Assembly (NCBI GenBank): GCA_913061235.1
Contig: CAJXTB010000008.1
Location: forward strand, 124,001 to 188,000
Direction of reading: 5' to 3'
Length of the DNA: 64,000 nucleotides
Origin: an uncultured Pseudomonadota bacterium
Lineage (GTDB): Bacteria; Myxococcota_A; UBA796; GCA-2862545
The notes under the pieces were generated by a model, which saw nothing but the letters and a program-made list of their open reading frames with translations, was not told where the DNA came from and made no database searches. The translations under genes and the position numbers were made by a program. Below, in pieces: positions 8,754 through 17,268 of the stretch (positions within the stretch are counted from its first letter, which is position 1; each line of letters starts with the position of its first letter).

Positions 8754-10192
8754 CGCATCTCCAAGGCGCGACTCAGCGCAACCCGGTCATCAAAATCAAC
8801 GCGAGTACCGGCAATTTCTTGGTACGTCTCATGGCCCTTGCCAGCGACAAGCACAACGTCCCCAGCAGCCGACTGAGCGACCGTCCAGGCAATCGCAGCT
8901 GCGCGGTCCACGTCCACGTGGCCGGGCTGTGCAACTCCTACAAGAATGTCGTCCACGATTCGTTGCGGCGACTCCGACCGTGGGTTGTCCGACGTGACAA
9001 CAACGACATCGGCAAGCTCGCCTGCGACCGTTCCCATCTGTGGGCGCTTGCCCCGGTCCCGGTCTCCGCCACAGCCAAAGACAACGAAGAGCCGTCCGGT
9101 ACACAGTGGGCGTGCCGCCTGCAACGCAGACGCGAGGGCATCAGGCGAGTGTGCATAGTCGACCAGCAACAGGGCACCCTGTGGGTTGCTCACGGTCTCA
9201 AAGCGTCCGGCCACACCGCTGACCTGTGCAAGCGCCCAGCCCGCTCGCTCCAACGGCACGTCCAGCGTGAGCAGGCACCCCAGAGCGGCCACCATGTTCT
9301 GGGCGTTGTGATGCCCGACCATCTGTGAGGTCCACGACACCGGCCCCAACGGAGTCTCGACACTCAGTGCTGTCCCCTCGCCTGTGGTCCGTGCGTGAGT
9401 CAGGCGTAGATCTGCAGTCTGGGTGCCGTACGTCCAGCAGTCCGCCGGAAGGTGCATGGCGCCGCGGTTCTCGTCGCCCTCAAAAGCGAGTGCCCTCGGC
9501 CAGCCGCCCGACGGCCGCAACAAGTCCTTGAACAGACGAGCTTTGCAGGCTGCGTACCGCTCCATGGTGCCGTGGTAGTCCAAGTGGTCGCGCGACAGAT
9601 TGGTAAAGACCGCGGTGTGAAACTCAATGCCGTCCACCCGATGCTGATCCAGTCCAATCGAAGACACTTCCATAGAGACGGACAGCAGTCCGAGGTCACG
9701 GGCCTGTGCCAACGTGCGCTGAAGTGCTGGCGCTTCTGGTGTGGTCAACGATGACGGAACCGGTGTGCCATCAAGAACGACTCCAGTCGTACCAATTCGC
9801 CCCGAGCCGATTTCCAAGCGGCGCAACGCTTCATCTACCAGCGTAGTGCTTGTGGTCTTGCCATTGGTTCCAGTGACGCCAATCACCTTGAGGGAGCGAC
9901 TCGGGTAGCCGTACTGAGCGGCCGCAAGCAGCGCAAACGCCATGCGTGTGTCCGCGACGAGCACCACCGTGACTCCTTCAGGAGCCACCACATCACGCTC
10001 CACAACGACCGCAGCCGCATGCGACAATGACGCTACAAGGTCGTGGCCATCGACGTTAGCGCCACGTATCGCCACGAACACACCGTTCGGACGCACGTCA
10101 CGACTGTCCCGGGTCACTGTGGACACCGGACGCTGGTCGGTACCGTCGAGACGCACGACGGACACATTGGCAATGAGTGAGTGCAGCATCAT
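8750..10192 (-). CDS. murE: UDP-MurNAc-L-Ala-D-Glu--meso-diaminopimelate ligase
   Basis: Adds the third residue of the stem peptide. The 480-aa protein shows DSRDVRPNGVFVAIRG, the ATP loop VTGTNGKTTSTTLVD, TNLSRDHLDYHGTME, and in the C-terminal domain TSDNPRSESPQRI. The DNPR motif is the one that reads meso-diaminopimelate rather than lysine, so the wall is expected to be meso-DAP type. The start is set at MMLHSLIANV. An upstream in-frame reading would add a Gly/Pro-rich leader with no family match. No clear Shine-Dalgarno is visible, and a 377-bp gap separates it from ftsI, unlike its tightly coupled neighbours. Confidence 0.93.
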   Translation of the reverse strand: MMLHSLIANVSVVRLDGTDQRPVSTVTRDSRDVRPNGVFVAIRGANVDGHDLVASLSHAAAVVVERDVVAPEGVTVVLVADTRMAFALLAAAQYGYPSRSLKVIGVTGTNGKTTSTTLVDEALRRLEIGSGRIGTTGVVLDGTPVPSSLTTPEAPALQRTLAQARDLGLLSVSMEVSSIGLDQHRVDGIEFHTAVFTNLSRDHLDYHGTMERYAACKARLFKDLLRPSGGWPRALAFEGDENRGAMHLPADCWTYGTQTADLRLTHARTTGEGTALSVETPLGPVSWTSQMVGHHNAQNMVAALGCLLTLDVPLERAGWALAQVSGVAGRFETVSNPQGALLLVDYAHSPDALASALQAARPLCTGRLFVVFGCGGDRDRGKRPQMGTVAGELADVVVVTSDNPRSESPQRIVDDILVGVAQPGHVDVDRAAAIAWTVAQSAAGDVVLVAGKGHETYQEIAGTRVDFDDRVALSRALEMR

Positions 10193-10569
10193 GGCCGGGG
10201 TGGCCGGGGGCAGGAAGGGAGGAGGAGGGGGGAGCCCGTCATAGCAACCGAGGCCCCCGCTGCGCAACTGCTGAAGGCAGTCTGTTTCCTAGGCTGCGGA
10301 CGCCGCCCCGCGCACCAGCGACTCATGGATGCACAACCGGGAGGCGGATGTACGGGTATTCGGCAGTGAACAACGCAGTCGGGACCGTGCGAACGCGGGT
10401 CTGGGACTGACTGGGGGATGTTGAACAGTGTTCCGAAACCACCACAGAGAACTGGGCACGGGACAGGCGGGCTCGCAGGAGCCTAGGAAGACGCAGGTGG
10501 ACCCAAAAGAGGGCCCGGCACCGATGAAACACCGGTGAGAGGATACAAAATGAAGAGAGAGTGGAGCGG
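10193..10569. other. 377-bp non-coding gap inside the dcw cluster
   Basis: No credible gene is seen here. The short frames crossing it are low-complexity or antisense. Read on the minus strand, an imperfect inverted repeat lies near 10530-10550 (CACCGATG, three bases, CACCGGTG, one mismatch), just downstream of the ftsI stop. It may weakly attenuate or stabilise the ftsI transcript. The gap splits the cluster into mraZ-ftsI and murE-ddl halves, and a second promoter for murE could lie in it, but no convincing -35/-10 pair was found. Confidence 0.4.
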
Positions 10570-12567
10570 TCATCGCAGCACGACCGAGACTGACTGGCCG
10601 GGCTCAATGATGGTCCCAGCAGCAGGCACTTGAGAGACGACATGGCCGCTTCCATCTAGTTCCAGCGACAGGCCAGCGCCTTGAACGCCGACCAGGACAT
10701 CGCGCAGGGCGTAGCCAGACAAGTCCGGCACTCGCCAGCCCTCACCCGCCCACTCCATAGAGATGCCGTCGAGATCGGCAACGGCAGCAACGTCGATCGG
10801 CTCCTCAACGGAGTCGTCGAGCAGCTCCAGGTCAGGAGCAATGCCCAAGGCCCGCATGGTGGCAGCCCCCAACTCGGAGAACGCCGGCCCGGCAACCGTG
10901 CCGCCGTATCGAGAGCCCTTGGATGGCTCATCGACCATGACCACAATCGCCACTTCGGGGGCCTCTGCTGGAAGAAATCCGACAAAGGAGCTCACTCGAG
11001 CTTCACCGTAGCCGCCCTGATGTGCCTTTTGAGCCGTTCCGGTCTTTGCAGCTACGCGGTACCCCGCAATGCGCCCTGCCCTGCCCGTTCCGCCCTCTTC
11101 CATGACGGCCTGCATCATGCGACTGACCTGGGCGGCCGTGTCGGGCGAGACGGCCTGACGGACCTCCGTCGGCTCCTGGGTCCACTCGGGTAGACCGTCG
11201 TTATCGGTAACCGCAGTGATGAGACGTGGCTTCATGAGGACGCCGTCATTCGCGATAGCAGCGATGCCCATCGCCAGCTGCATAGCCGTCGCCGTCATGC
11301 CCTGACCGAACGCGGTGTTCGCCAACTCGATGGTTCGAATACGGTCCGGATGACGGATCTGTCCGGCCAGCTCACCGGGCAACGGCACACCAGTTCGCTG
11401 TCCAAAGCCGAACGCCCGTAGGCTATCGATGAACGCTTCTGGCCCAAGCTCGAGGGCGAGCTTCGCGCTGCCGATGTTCGAGCTGTACTTCATCACCTGA
11501 GTCACGGTGATAATGCCCTTCGGATGGTCATCGCGGATACGACTGCCACCAGTACGCCAGTAGCCCGCTTCACAGTTGACCATGGAGTCTTCGGTCACTG
11601 CACCCGCTTCCACGGCTGCTGCAATCGTGAACGGCTTCATGACCGAGCCAGGCTCAAACCAGTCCTGCACCGCATGGTTGCGACGGGACTGTGGATTGCG
11701 ACTCACGGCGTTCGGATTGAACACTGGCGCGTTGGCTAGCGCTAGAATGTCACCCGTCTGAACATCGATAACCACTGCCGTGGCGCTCTTTGGCGCGCTA
11801 CGCTCGACCACGTGGGCCAGCGCACGCTCGGCAGCCCGTTGAATGTCACGGTCAATGGTCGTGGAGACGATGTGCCCAGCGCTGGTGTCCGGGTCAAACT
11901 CAGACGCATCTACTCCCCGGCCCCTTCGGTCACGACGGCGCTGAAGGATGACCGTGCCACCGGCAAGTTCGTCATTGAGCGAGGACTCCAGGCCACTGCG
12001 ACCGTTGCCATCTGCATCAACAAAGCCCAAGATCTGCGCGGCGAGGTTCTCTTCAGGGTAGAACCGCTTGCGCGTTCGCTCAACCCAAACGGCTCGGTGA
12101 GGGTAGCGACGAATCGCGTCTGCGACAGTGGGATGCACGTCGCGGCCAAGGCGAGCGTAGCGCGTCGGCTGTTCGAGCTGCGCCAAGACCGACTCAATAT
12201 CCCGACCCAAGATCTCGGCGAGGTCAGCAGCAACGGTAGCGCGCTCGTCATCATCGATGCTTGCGGGATCAATGACAATGCTCGGCGTCACAACTGTGGT
12301 CGCCAGTGCCCGACCGTCTCGGTCGAGAATGTCGCCGCGGGGTGCGGTCAAACGAACCCGTCCCCAGCGTTGCAGGTCATTGGCGTCCACCACCTTCTCG
12401 TGAGGACTCATACACAGCGCGGCACCGCGCACACCAACGCCGCTTAGGATCAAGCCAAACGCCAGAGCAATGCCCTTCGTACGCAGAATGGCCTGTCCAC
12501 GAGCGTCCTTCGCATTCTTAGGACGCCCAAACGTCAGGGCAAGCTGTTGCAGCAGCGACGAAATCAT
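10570..12567 (-). CDS. ftsI: Septal class B penicillin-binding protein with one PASTA domain
   Basis: Transpeptidase that cross-links septal peptidoglycan, partner of FtsW. The 665-aa protein has a membrane anchor at about residues 30-52, a dimerisation domain starting RGDILDRDGRALA (about 77-89), and the catalytic motifs S308-V-M-K311, S362-S-N364 and K508-T-G510. A single PASTA domain follows at about 608-665 (VPDLSGYALRDVL ... GQSVSVVLR). The PASTA tail is absent from E. coli FtsI but known in Myxococcota and Gram-positive relatives, where it is thought to bind uncross-linked wall. It overlaps ftsL by ATGA. Confidence 0.95.
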   Translation of the reverse strand: MISSLLQQLALTFGRPKNAKDARGQAILRTKGIALAFGLILSGVGVRGAALCMSPHEKVVDANDLQRWGRVRLTAPRGDILDRDGRALATTVVTPSIVIDPASIDDDERATVAADLAEILGRDIESVLAQLEQPTRYARLGRDVHPTVADAIRRYPHRAVWVERTRKRFYPEENLAAQILGFVDADGNGRSGLESSLNDELAGGTVILQRRRDRRGRGVDASEFDPDTSAGHIVSTTIDRDIQRAAERALAHVVERSAPKSATAVVIDVQTGDILALANAPVFNPNAVSRNPQSRRNHAVQDWFEPGSVMKPFTIAAAVEAGAVTEDSMVNCEAGYWRTGGSRIRDDHPKGIITVTQVMKYSSNIGSAKLALELGPEAFIDSLRAFGFGQRTGVPLPGELAGQIRHPDRIRTIELANTAFGQGMTATAMQLAMGIAAIANDGVLMKPRLITAVTDNDGLPEWTQEPTEVRQAVSPDTAAQVSRMMQAVMEEGGTGRAGRIAGYRVAAKTGTAQKAHQGGYGEARVSSFVGFLPAEAPEVAIVVMVDEPSKGSRYGGTVAGPAFSELGAATMRALGIAPDLELLDDSVEEPIDVAAVADLDGISMEWAGEGWRVPDLSGYALRDVLVGVQGAGLSLELDGSGHVVSQVPAAGTIIEPGQSVSVVLR

Positions 12568-12893
12568 GGGGTCACCATGGGGACATCAGCCGACAGCTCC
12601 AACGCCTTCGCCAGTTCTTCCATGGCAACAGCACGCCGACGGGTCTGCACTTCCAAGCGTAGACGCTCTTGTTGCACCGTCGCTTCGCGCATCAGGTGTG
12701 TGTTGCGCTCAAGGTCCAAGACAGACTGACGCACCGCAAGGCGCACAGAGACAGCCCCAGCCAGCATGACGAAGACAAGCCCGAACCACACGGCGTGGCG
12801 CCACAGGGCCAACAACCCAAACCAAGGATTGGCACTCGCAATGAGCTCAACGTCGGCACTCGGAATCTGCGATGTCACGGAGCGAGTAGTCAT
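12564..12893 (-). CDS. ftsL: Cell division protein FtsL (bitopic, coiled coil)
   Basis: A 109-aa protein between rsmH and ftsI, the normal position of ftsL. It has a cytoplasmic N-terminus of about 35 residues, one transmembrane segment (AVWFGLVFVMLAGAVSVRLAV) and a periplasmic helix with heptad-like leucines and charged residues (LDLERNTHLMREATVQQERLRLEVQ). FtsL family members are recognised mainly by this layout. They link FtsB/FtsQ to FtsWI. The start (ATG at 12891-12893) makes ATGA with the rsmH stop; a second ATG six bases upstream is possible. It overlaps ftsI by ATGA. Confidence 0.85.
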   Translation of the reverse strand: MTTRSVTSQIPSADVELIASANPWFGLLALWRHAVWFGLVFVMLAGAVSVRLAVRQSVLDLERNTHLMREATVQQERLRLEVQTRRRAVAMEELAKALELSADVPMVTP

Positions 12894-13789
12894 GGGCATC
12901 TCATGGCGGTGCGTAGGCGAGCGGAGCGGGCGCGAGGATTGGGGTCGTCATCCGTGGGACGAATGAGTCGAAGGTCTTGCAATCGAACCGGGGCGGTCGG
13001 ATTGCCATAGGCATCTTTGGGGCCGGTCCGGCCTGCTTCCGCATAGAAGAAGCGCTTGACGAGACGGTCTTCAAGCGAATGAAAGGCAATGAAGGCCAAA
13101 CGCCCACCGGGGCGGACGGCCTGCACAGCAGCAGGAAGCAACCGCTCGACTTGGCCCAGCTCATCGTTGACCGCAATCCGGAGGCCTTGGAAGGAACGTG
13201 TGGCCTTGTGGATACGTTCGTGCTTTCCGCCAACGGCCTTTTCGATGGCCGCGGCCAGCTCCAGAGTGTTCGACCAAGGACGCCCGTCAACGAGGGTCCG
13301 TGCGACTCTACGCCAGCGACGTTCTTCGCCGTAGTCCCGAACAATACGGCCGAGTTCCTCTTCCGACGCCTCATTGACTAGCGTAGCCGCTGACAACTCC
13401 GCGTCACCGTCCATGCGCATGTCGATCGGCCCCTCCCTGCGAAAGGAGAAGCCGCGCTCATCAATGTCGAGCTGGTGAGAGCTGACGCCAAAGTCGGCAA
13501 GAATACCGTCCACCTGTGCCAATCCAAGGCTGGCGAGGGCCGCAGGTAGTTCAGCAAACGTGGTGCGTACGGGCCGAAAGCGGTCGCCAAAGCGAGCGAG
13601 ACGCTCGGATGCCGCAGCAATCGCGTCTGGGTCTCGGTCCAAGCCAATGACCGTACAGTCGGCCATGGACAACAGGCGTTCAGTGTGACCACCGCCACCC
13701 AATGTGCAGTCGACGTACGTGCCCCCGTCCACTGGATGCATGGCATCGGTGGTCTCGTTCAGCAGTACTGAGACGTGGTGAAAGCCCAT
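12890..13789 (-). CDS. rsmH: 16S rRNA (cytosine1402-N4)-methyltransferase
   Basis: RsmH (MraW) methylates N4 of C1402 in the ribosomal P site using SAM. The 299-aa protein begins FHHVSVLLNETTDAM and has the SAM motif VDCTLGGGGHTERLL, GLDRDPDAIAAASERL, DFGVSSHQLDIDERGFSF and the C-terminal GGRLAFIAFHSLEDRLVKRFF, all hallmarks of this family. It sits directly after mraZ with only one base between stop and start codons and is coupled to ftsL by ATGA, the classical dcw beginning. Confidence 0.97.
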   Translation of the reverse strand: MGFHHVSVLLNETTDAMHPVDGGTYVDCTLGGGGHTERLLSMADCTVIGLDRDPDAIAAASERLARFGDRFRPVRTTFAELPAALASLGLAQVDGILADFGVSSHQLDIDERGFSFRREGPIDMRMDGDAELSAATLVNEASEEELGRIVRDYGEERRWRRVARTLVDGRPWSNTLELAAAIEKAVGGKHERIHKATRSFQGLRIAVNDELGQVERLLPAAVQAVRPGGRLAFIAFHSLEDRLVKRFFYAEAGRTGPKDAYGNPTAPVRLQDLRLIRPTDDDPNPRARSARLRTAMRCP

Positions 13790-13790
13790 G

Positions 13791-14270
13791 TCAGCGACGC
13801 TCCGGGAACGGGATGGTCTCGCGCGGTTGGCGCTTGGGGAGTCCGCGCATGCGCTTTGGACGGTTCTTCATGACGGACGTGAAGTGTTCGGTCCACGCCG
13901 AACGGTCCCAGATCTCCAGGCGACGCTGCACGCTGTTGATGGTGACTTCGCGATCTAGGTCACCAAGCTCACGCAACAGGGGCGGAAGCAAGATTCGTCC
14001 AGCCTTGTCGATCGTCACATCTTGCGCGGGTGCGAGGACAGCGTGGACCCACTCTTGGACATCTTCGTCCCACAAGTCACCCTCTTCGAGAGGCTGCTCA
14101 ACACGTTCGTAGAAGTCGTCTGGGGTGAATGCCCACAGCGAATCTCCTGAAAAGGTAACTACAAGTCGGTCAATTCCAGCTTCTTCCAATGCGGTCCGCA
14201 GCGGGCGAGGCAGTGCCAATCGACCCTTGGTGTCGACCGTCGAATTCGACTGGCAATGGACTCGGAGCAT
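13791..14270 (-). CDS. mraZ: MraZ transcription regulator of the dcw cluster
   Basis: DNA-binding protein with two SpoVT/AbrB-like MraZ domains. The start used is MLRVHCQSNSTVDTKGRLALP, matching the family pattern of a start shortly before DxKGRxxLP. The second repeat is DVTIDKAGRILLPPLLRE. The product is 159 aa, close to the usual 145-155. A longer upstream reading adds 69 residues with no similarity and overlaps the operator, so it is rejected. MraZ of E. coli represses its own promoter by binding short TGGG-type repeats; a matching repeat row lies 33-86 bp upstream. Confidence 0.93.
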   Translation of the reverse strand: MLRVHCQSNSTVDTKGRLALPRPLRTALEEAGIDRLVVTFSGDSLWAFTPDDFYERVEQPLEEGDLWDEDVQEWVHAVLAPAQDVTIDKAGRILLPPLLRELGDLDREVTINSVQRRLEIWDRSAWTEHFTSVMKNRPKRMRGLPKRQPRETIPFPERR

Positions 14271-14302
14271 GACAAACCGCGCGCTGTAGGCTGCGACTGT
14301 AT

Positions 14303-14356
14303 CCCATTCTCTCCCACTTTGGATCCATTTCCCTCCACTTTCACCCACATCGTCCA
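14303..14356 (-). promoter_or_regulatory. MraZ operator: six TGGR direct repeats
   Basis: On the minus strand upstream of mraZ, TGGG or TGGA occurs six times (plus-strand starts of the complement at 14303, 14313, 14324, 14334, 14344 and 14353), spaced 10, 11, 10, 10 and 9 bp, about one DNA turn. MraZ in E. coli and Mycoplasma binds TGGG-type direct repeats of this period in front of its own gene. Six copies is more than the usual three or four. The array ends 33 bp before the mraZ ATG. Autoregulation is inferred. Confidence 0.75.
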
Positions 14357-14512
14357 CAAAACTCGCCACCCCAGCCATGCCCTGCCAAGCTGCGCTATCG
14401 ATCGCCGCCCCTGTCTTCGCCCCCCGCAGGGTCCCCGGGCACAGCGGCCCCACTTTTCCCCACCGATCCCCTTTCAAGGTGGGGCGGTTACAAGTCGGGT
14501 CATGGAGACGTT

Positions 14513-14962
14513 GTGAAACCCGTCAAAGAACGCAACCTGGTCGAACACAGACGCGCCAAGTACGAGTACACGCTGCACCAGTCCTTCGAAGCCGGCATCT
14601 CTTTGCTCGGCAGCGAGGTCAAGAGCATGCGTGCAGGGCAAGCCAACCTTGCCCAGGCTTTTATCCGCCTCAAGAAGGGAAGCGCGTTCCTAGTCGGCTG
14701 TCACATCTCGCCTTACGAACAGGCGAATCGCAACAACCATGAGGCCGTCCGAGACCGCCAGCTGCTGCTCAAGCGCCCCGAGCTCGAGAAGCTCCGCAAG
14801 GGCATGCAGCAGAAAGGCATGACCGTCGTGCCACTGCGCCTGTACCTAAAGGGCTCCCTGATCAAGCTTGAAATCGCTCTGGCCAAGGGCAAGAACATGT
14901 ACGACAAGCGTGAGACGCTCAAGGCCAAAGACCAGAAGCGGGACGTTAGCCGCCGACGCTGA
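14513..14962 (+). CDS. smpB: SsrA-binding protein SmpB (trans-translation)
   Basis: Binds tmRNA and brings it to stalled ribosomes. The 149-aa protein shows ERNLVEHRRAKYEYTLHQSFEAGISLLGSEVKSMR, then NLAQAFI, HISPYEQAN, and the C-terminal ALAKGKNMYDKRETLKAKDQKRD tail that mimics an anticodon stem, so it is complete. It starts at a GTG with GGAG 6-7 bases upstream. It is divergent from mraZ across a 242-bp region that holds the MraZ operator. The tmRNA gene itself was not seen in this window. Confidence 0.96.
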   Translation: MKPVKERNLVEHRRAKYEYTLHQSFEAGISLLGSEVKSMRAGQANLAQAFIRLKKGSAFLVGCHISPYEQANRNNHEAVRDRQLLLKRPELEKLRKGMQQKGMTVVPLRLYLKGSLIKLEIALAKGKNMYDKRETLKAKDQKRDVSRRR

Positions 14963-15043
14963 TCGGCATGCAACGGGTCGTCGCCAGAAGCGGACGAACG
15001 CCGCGCATTCGGATAGCTGGCCCACCGTGTGTGGAGAATGCTC

Positions 15044-16390
15044 ATGAGTCCCCTTAAGATTGCCCCTTTTGCGGTTGCTGTCATTGCCGCCGGCGCTGCC
15101 TTTGCCCTGCAGAGTACCCCTGGTGCCTTGCTTATCGGCATGTGCGTCGCAGCATGGGCCGGTACCTTCGGCTTCATCGCGATTGACCGTCGCCTCGGCA
15201 TCGCGGTCACCGCGGCCGCGGCCGCCTTCGCTAACGGCTACCTGTTCACCCTTAAATGGGCAGCAGAAGACGCCTCAAGCTTGTGCTCGGTCAACGAAGT
15301 CATCAACTGCAGTGCCGTGAATGACTCGGTGTACTCAGAGGCGTTTGGCATTCCCATCACGCTTTTCGGCGTGGCCTTCTACATTGGACTCGCCGTTGCC
15401 GCGATGTTCAAGAAAGAGTCCACACCGCACCTGTTCACGGTGACGATTGCGTTCATGATTCCCGCTCTGGCGTACAGCGTATTCTTGGCGTACATCAGCA
15501 AGACCATCGGTGCGTTCTGCATGTTCTGCATCAGCATCTACGTCGCCAACATCTGGCTGCTCGTCGCAGCCATGTGGGGACAACGGTCCGACCCGGATGA
15601 AGAGCCATTCAACGCCGCTGCAGCGCTCACAAGTCGCTCCATGATGTCTATCGTGGCGGTCTTCGTCATTGGCGTCATCGCTGGACTATCGGTCTGGCAA
15701 GGCAAGAAGAACTCTGGCGCCGCCGCGGTAGTGGCAGAGGCTGTTCAGACCAACCAGGCCATTCCGCAAGATGCGTTGAGCTCCATGTACTCGCGCGCCT
15801 TGGGCCCTGTAAACCTTGACGGCACAGAGCCCATCCTTGGCGACCCGAACGCCAAGTACATGGTGGTGGAGTTTGCGGACTTCGGCTGTGGACACTGCGC
15901 ACGAGCAGCACCTGACCTCAAGGCACTTGTGGCATCCAATCCAGACATCCAACTGCGCTTCCGTGCGTTCGCTCTGTCCGCAGAGTGCAACCCGGCCCTC
16001 AGTGGTGAAGGTCGCGCCGAGCCCTGCCAGGCAGCCATCGCCGCAGAATGTGCCAACCAGCAAGGCAAGTTCTGGGAGTTCACAAGCAAGGTCTTCAAGA
16101 ACCAGCGCTACCTAGACGACGGCAGCCTCGCCTTCCAAGCAGCCGAAACCGAGCTGGACATGGCCGCGTACGAGATGTGTATGGTCAACCCCGAGACCCG
16201 CGCGGGAATCGAGGCTGACGGACAAGCTGGCGGAGATGCCGGTATCCAGGGCACTCCTGGCCTGTTCCTCTTCGGCGTTCGCTCCGAGCCCATCTTTGTT
16301 CATGGCCGCGTGGAGTACATCGAAGCGCTGATCGACGCGGTTGAGTCCGGACGCACGCTGCCCCCGGGCGGCGACGCCCCGTCCCACTGA
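15044..16390 (+). CDS. VKOR-DsbA fusion, disulfide-bond-forming membrane protein
   Basis: A 448-aa fusion that can both make and pass on disulfides in the periplasm. The N-terminal VKOR domain (about 1-180) has five hydrophobic segments, a loop cysteine pair C81/C89 and the redox CXXC C159-M-F-C162. A linker helix (about 200-218) leads to a DsbA-like thioredoxin domain with C282-G-H-C285 in EFADFGCGHCARAAP and the cis-Pro region IQGTPGLFLF. The start chosen follows GGAG by 7 bases; GTG or ATG codons 15 and 6 bases earlier are possible. Single-gene VKOR-Dsb fusions replace DsbA plus DsbB in several phyla. The window encodes several Cys-rich secreted proteins as likely clients. Confidence 0.92.
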   Translation: MSPLKIAPFAVAVIAAGAAFALQSTPGALLIGMCVAAWAGTFGFIAIDRRLGIAVTAAAAAFANGYLFTLKWAAEDASSLCSVNEVINCSAVNDSVYSEAFGIPITLFGVAFYIGLAVAAMFKKESTPHLFTVTIAFMIPALAYSVFLAYISKTIGAFCMFCISIYVANIWLLVAAMWGQRSDPDEEPFNAAAALTSRSMMSIVAVFVIGVIAGLSVWQGKKNSGAAAVVAEAVQTNQAIPQDALSSMYSRALGPVNLDGTEPILGDPNAKYMVVEFADFGCGHCARAAPDLKALVASNPDIQLRFRAFALSAECNPALSGEGRAEPCQAAIAAECANQQGKFWEFTSKVFKNQRYLDDGSLAFQAAETELDMAAYEMCMVNPETRAGIEADGQAGGDAGIQGTPGLFLFGVRSEPIFVHGRVEYIEALIDAVESGRTLPPGGDAPSH

Positions 16391-16397
16391 GCCAACA

Positions 16398-17264
16398 ATG
16401 AGCTGGCGCCAACTCTCGGTTGTGGTCTCGCGAACTCGCGCAGAGTTGGTGTGCGCATCTCTGCACGCCCAAGGCGCATCGGGCACACAAGAAGACTGGA
16501 TAGCCGGAGAGGCCCCTCCCCCCCGCCAACCTTGGGATGACGGGCCGGCGGCTCCCCTTCCTGAGCGGGCCTTGGTACACGCATGGTTCGAAGACGCCGA
16601 TGAGGCCGCTGTGGCCTCGGGGTTGGCTCGGCTACTTGCTGTAGACACTCTGGCAGGTCCCATCGAGTGGGAAGACGTTGTTGAGGTGGACTACGAAGCC
16701 CAATACCGCGACAGCATCAAACCACTGGTGATCAGCGAACGCCTCGTCATCTGTCCCCCATGGGACATTCGCCCAGGCTGCCTCATCATTGAGCCAGGTC
16801 AGGGCTTCGGAACAGGTGACCACCCGACGACCGAGCTCGCCCTCCGTGTCCTCAACGACGCGGTCAAGCCGGGTGTGCGGGTGCTAGACGTCGGGGCTGG
16901 CTCGGGCATCCTAGCGCTCGCTGCGGTATTGCTGGGCGGCACAGCCTACGGCATTGACGTTGACCCAGACGCCGTGGCAGACGCTCACCGCAATGCTGAA
17001 AAGAATGCCCTTGAGGTTCCCTTCGACACCACACGCGTCGAAGACGTGCCTGGCGTCTGGGACATCGTTGTCGCCAACGTACACGCAGAGATTCTGGTCA
17101 CAATGGCCCCAGCACTGTTGGCGCGAACCGGCCACCTCTTGGTCCTCGGCGGAATTCTCGCAGACCGCGAACACCTCGTGCGAGAGGTCTTCGACGACGT
17201 CCTGACGCTCGTCAAGCGCGACACCCTCGAAGACTGGGTCGGCCTCACCTACCGGAAGGCATAG
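16398..17264 (+). CDS. prmA: Ribosomal protein L11 methyltransferase
   Basis: SAM-dependent methyltransferase that trimethylates lysines of ribosomal protein L11. The 288-aa product shows IEWEDVVEVDYEAQYRDSIKPL, then ICPPWDIRPGCLIIEPGQGFGTGDHPTTELAL and VLDVGAGSGILALAAVLLGGTAYGIDVDPDAV with VANVHAEIL, the complete PrmA pattern. It starts 8 bp after the VKOR-DsbA stop and ends 4 bp before rsmE, so these three genes probably share a transcript. The prmA-rsmE pairing is common in bacteria. Confidence 0.95.
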   Translation: MSWRQLSVVVSRTRAELVCASLHAQGASGTQEDWIAGEAPPPRQPWDDGPAAPLPERALVHAWFEDADEAAVASGLARLLAVDTLAGPIEWEDVVEVDYEAQYRDSIKPLVISERLVICPPWDIRPGCLIIEPGQGFGTGDHPTTELALRVLNDAVKPGVRVLDVGAGSGILALAAVLLGGTAYGIDVDPDAVADAHRNAEKNALEVPFDTTRVEDVPGVWDIVVANVHAEILVTMAPALLARTGHLLVLGGILADREHLVREVFDDVLTLVKRDTLEDWVGLTYRKA

Positions 17265-17268
17265 CCCC

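Noticed and set aside
10193-10267. Longer murE start adding a poly-Pro leader (GLPPPPPFLPP)
   Set aside because: No MurE family match and no better ribosome site; MMLHSLIANV fits the usual N-terminus.
10177-10410. Short plus-strand frames in the ftsI-murE gap
   Set aside because: Low-complexity Gly/Arg products without start signals; the gap is better read as non-coding.
14271-14477. Longer mraZ with 69 extra N-terminal residues
   Set aside because: It would cover the TGGR operator repeats and has no similarity; MLRVHCQSNSTVDTKGR matches the family start.
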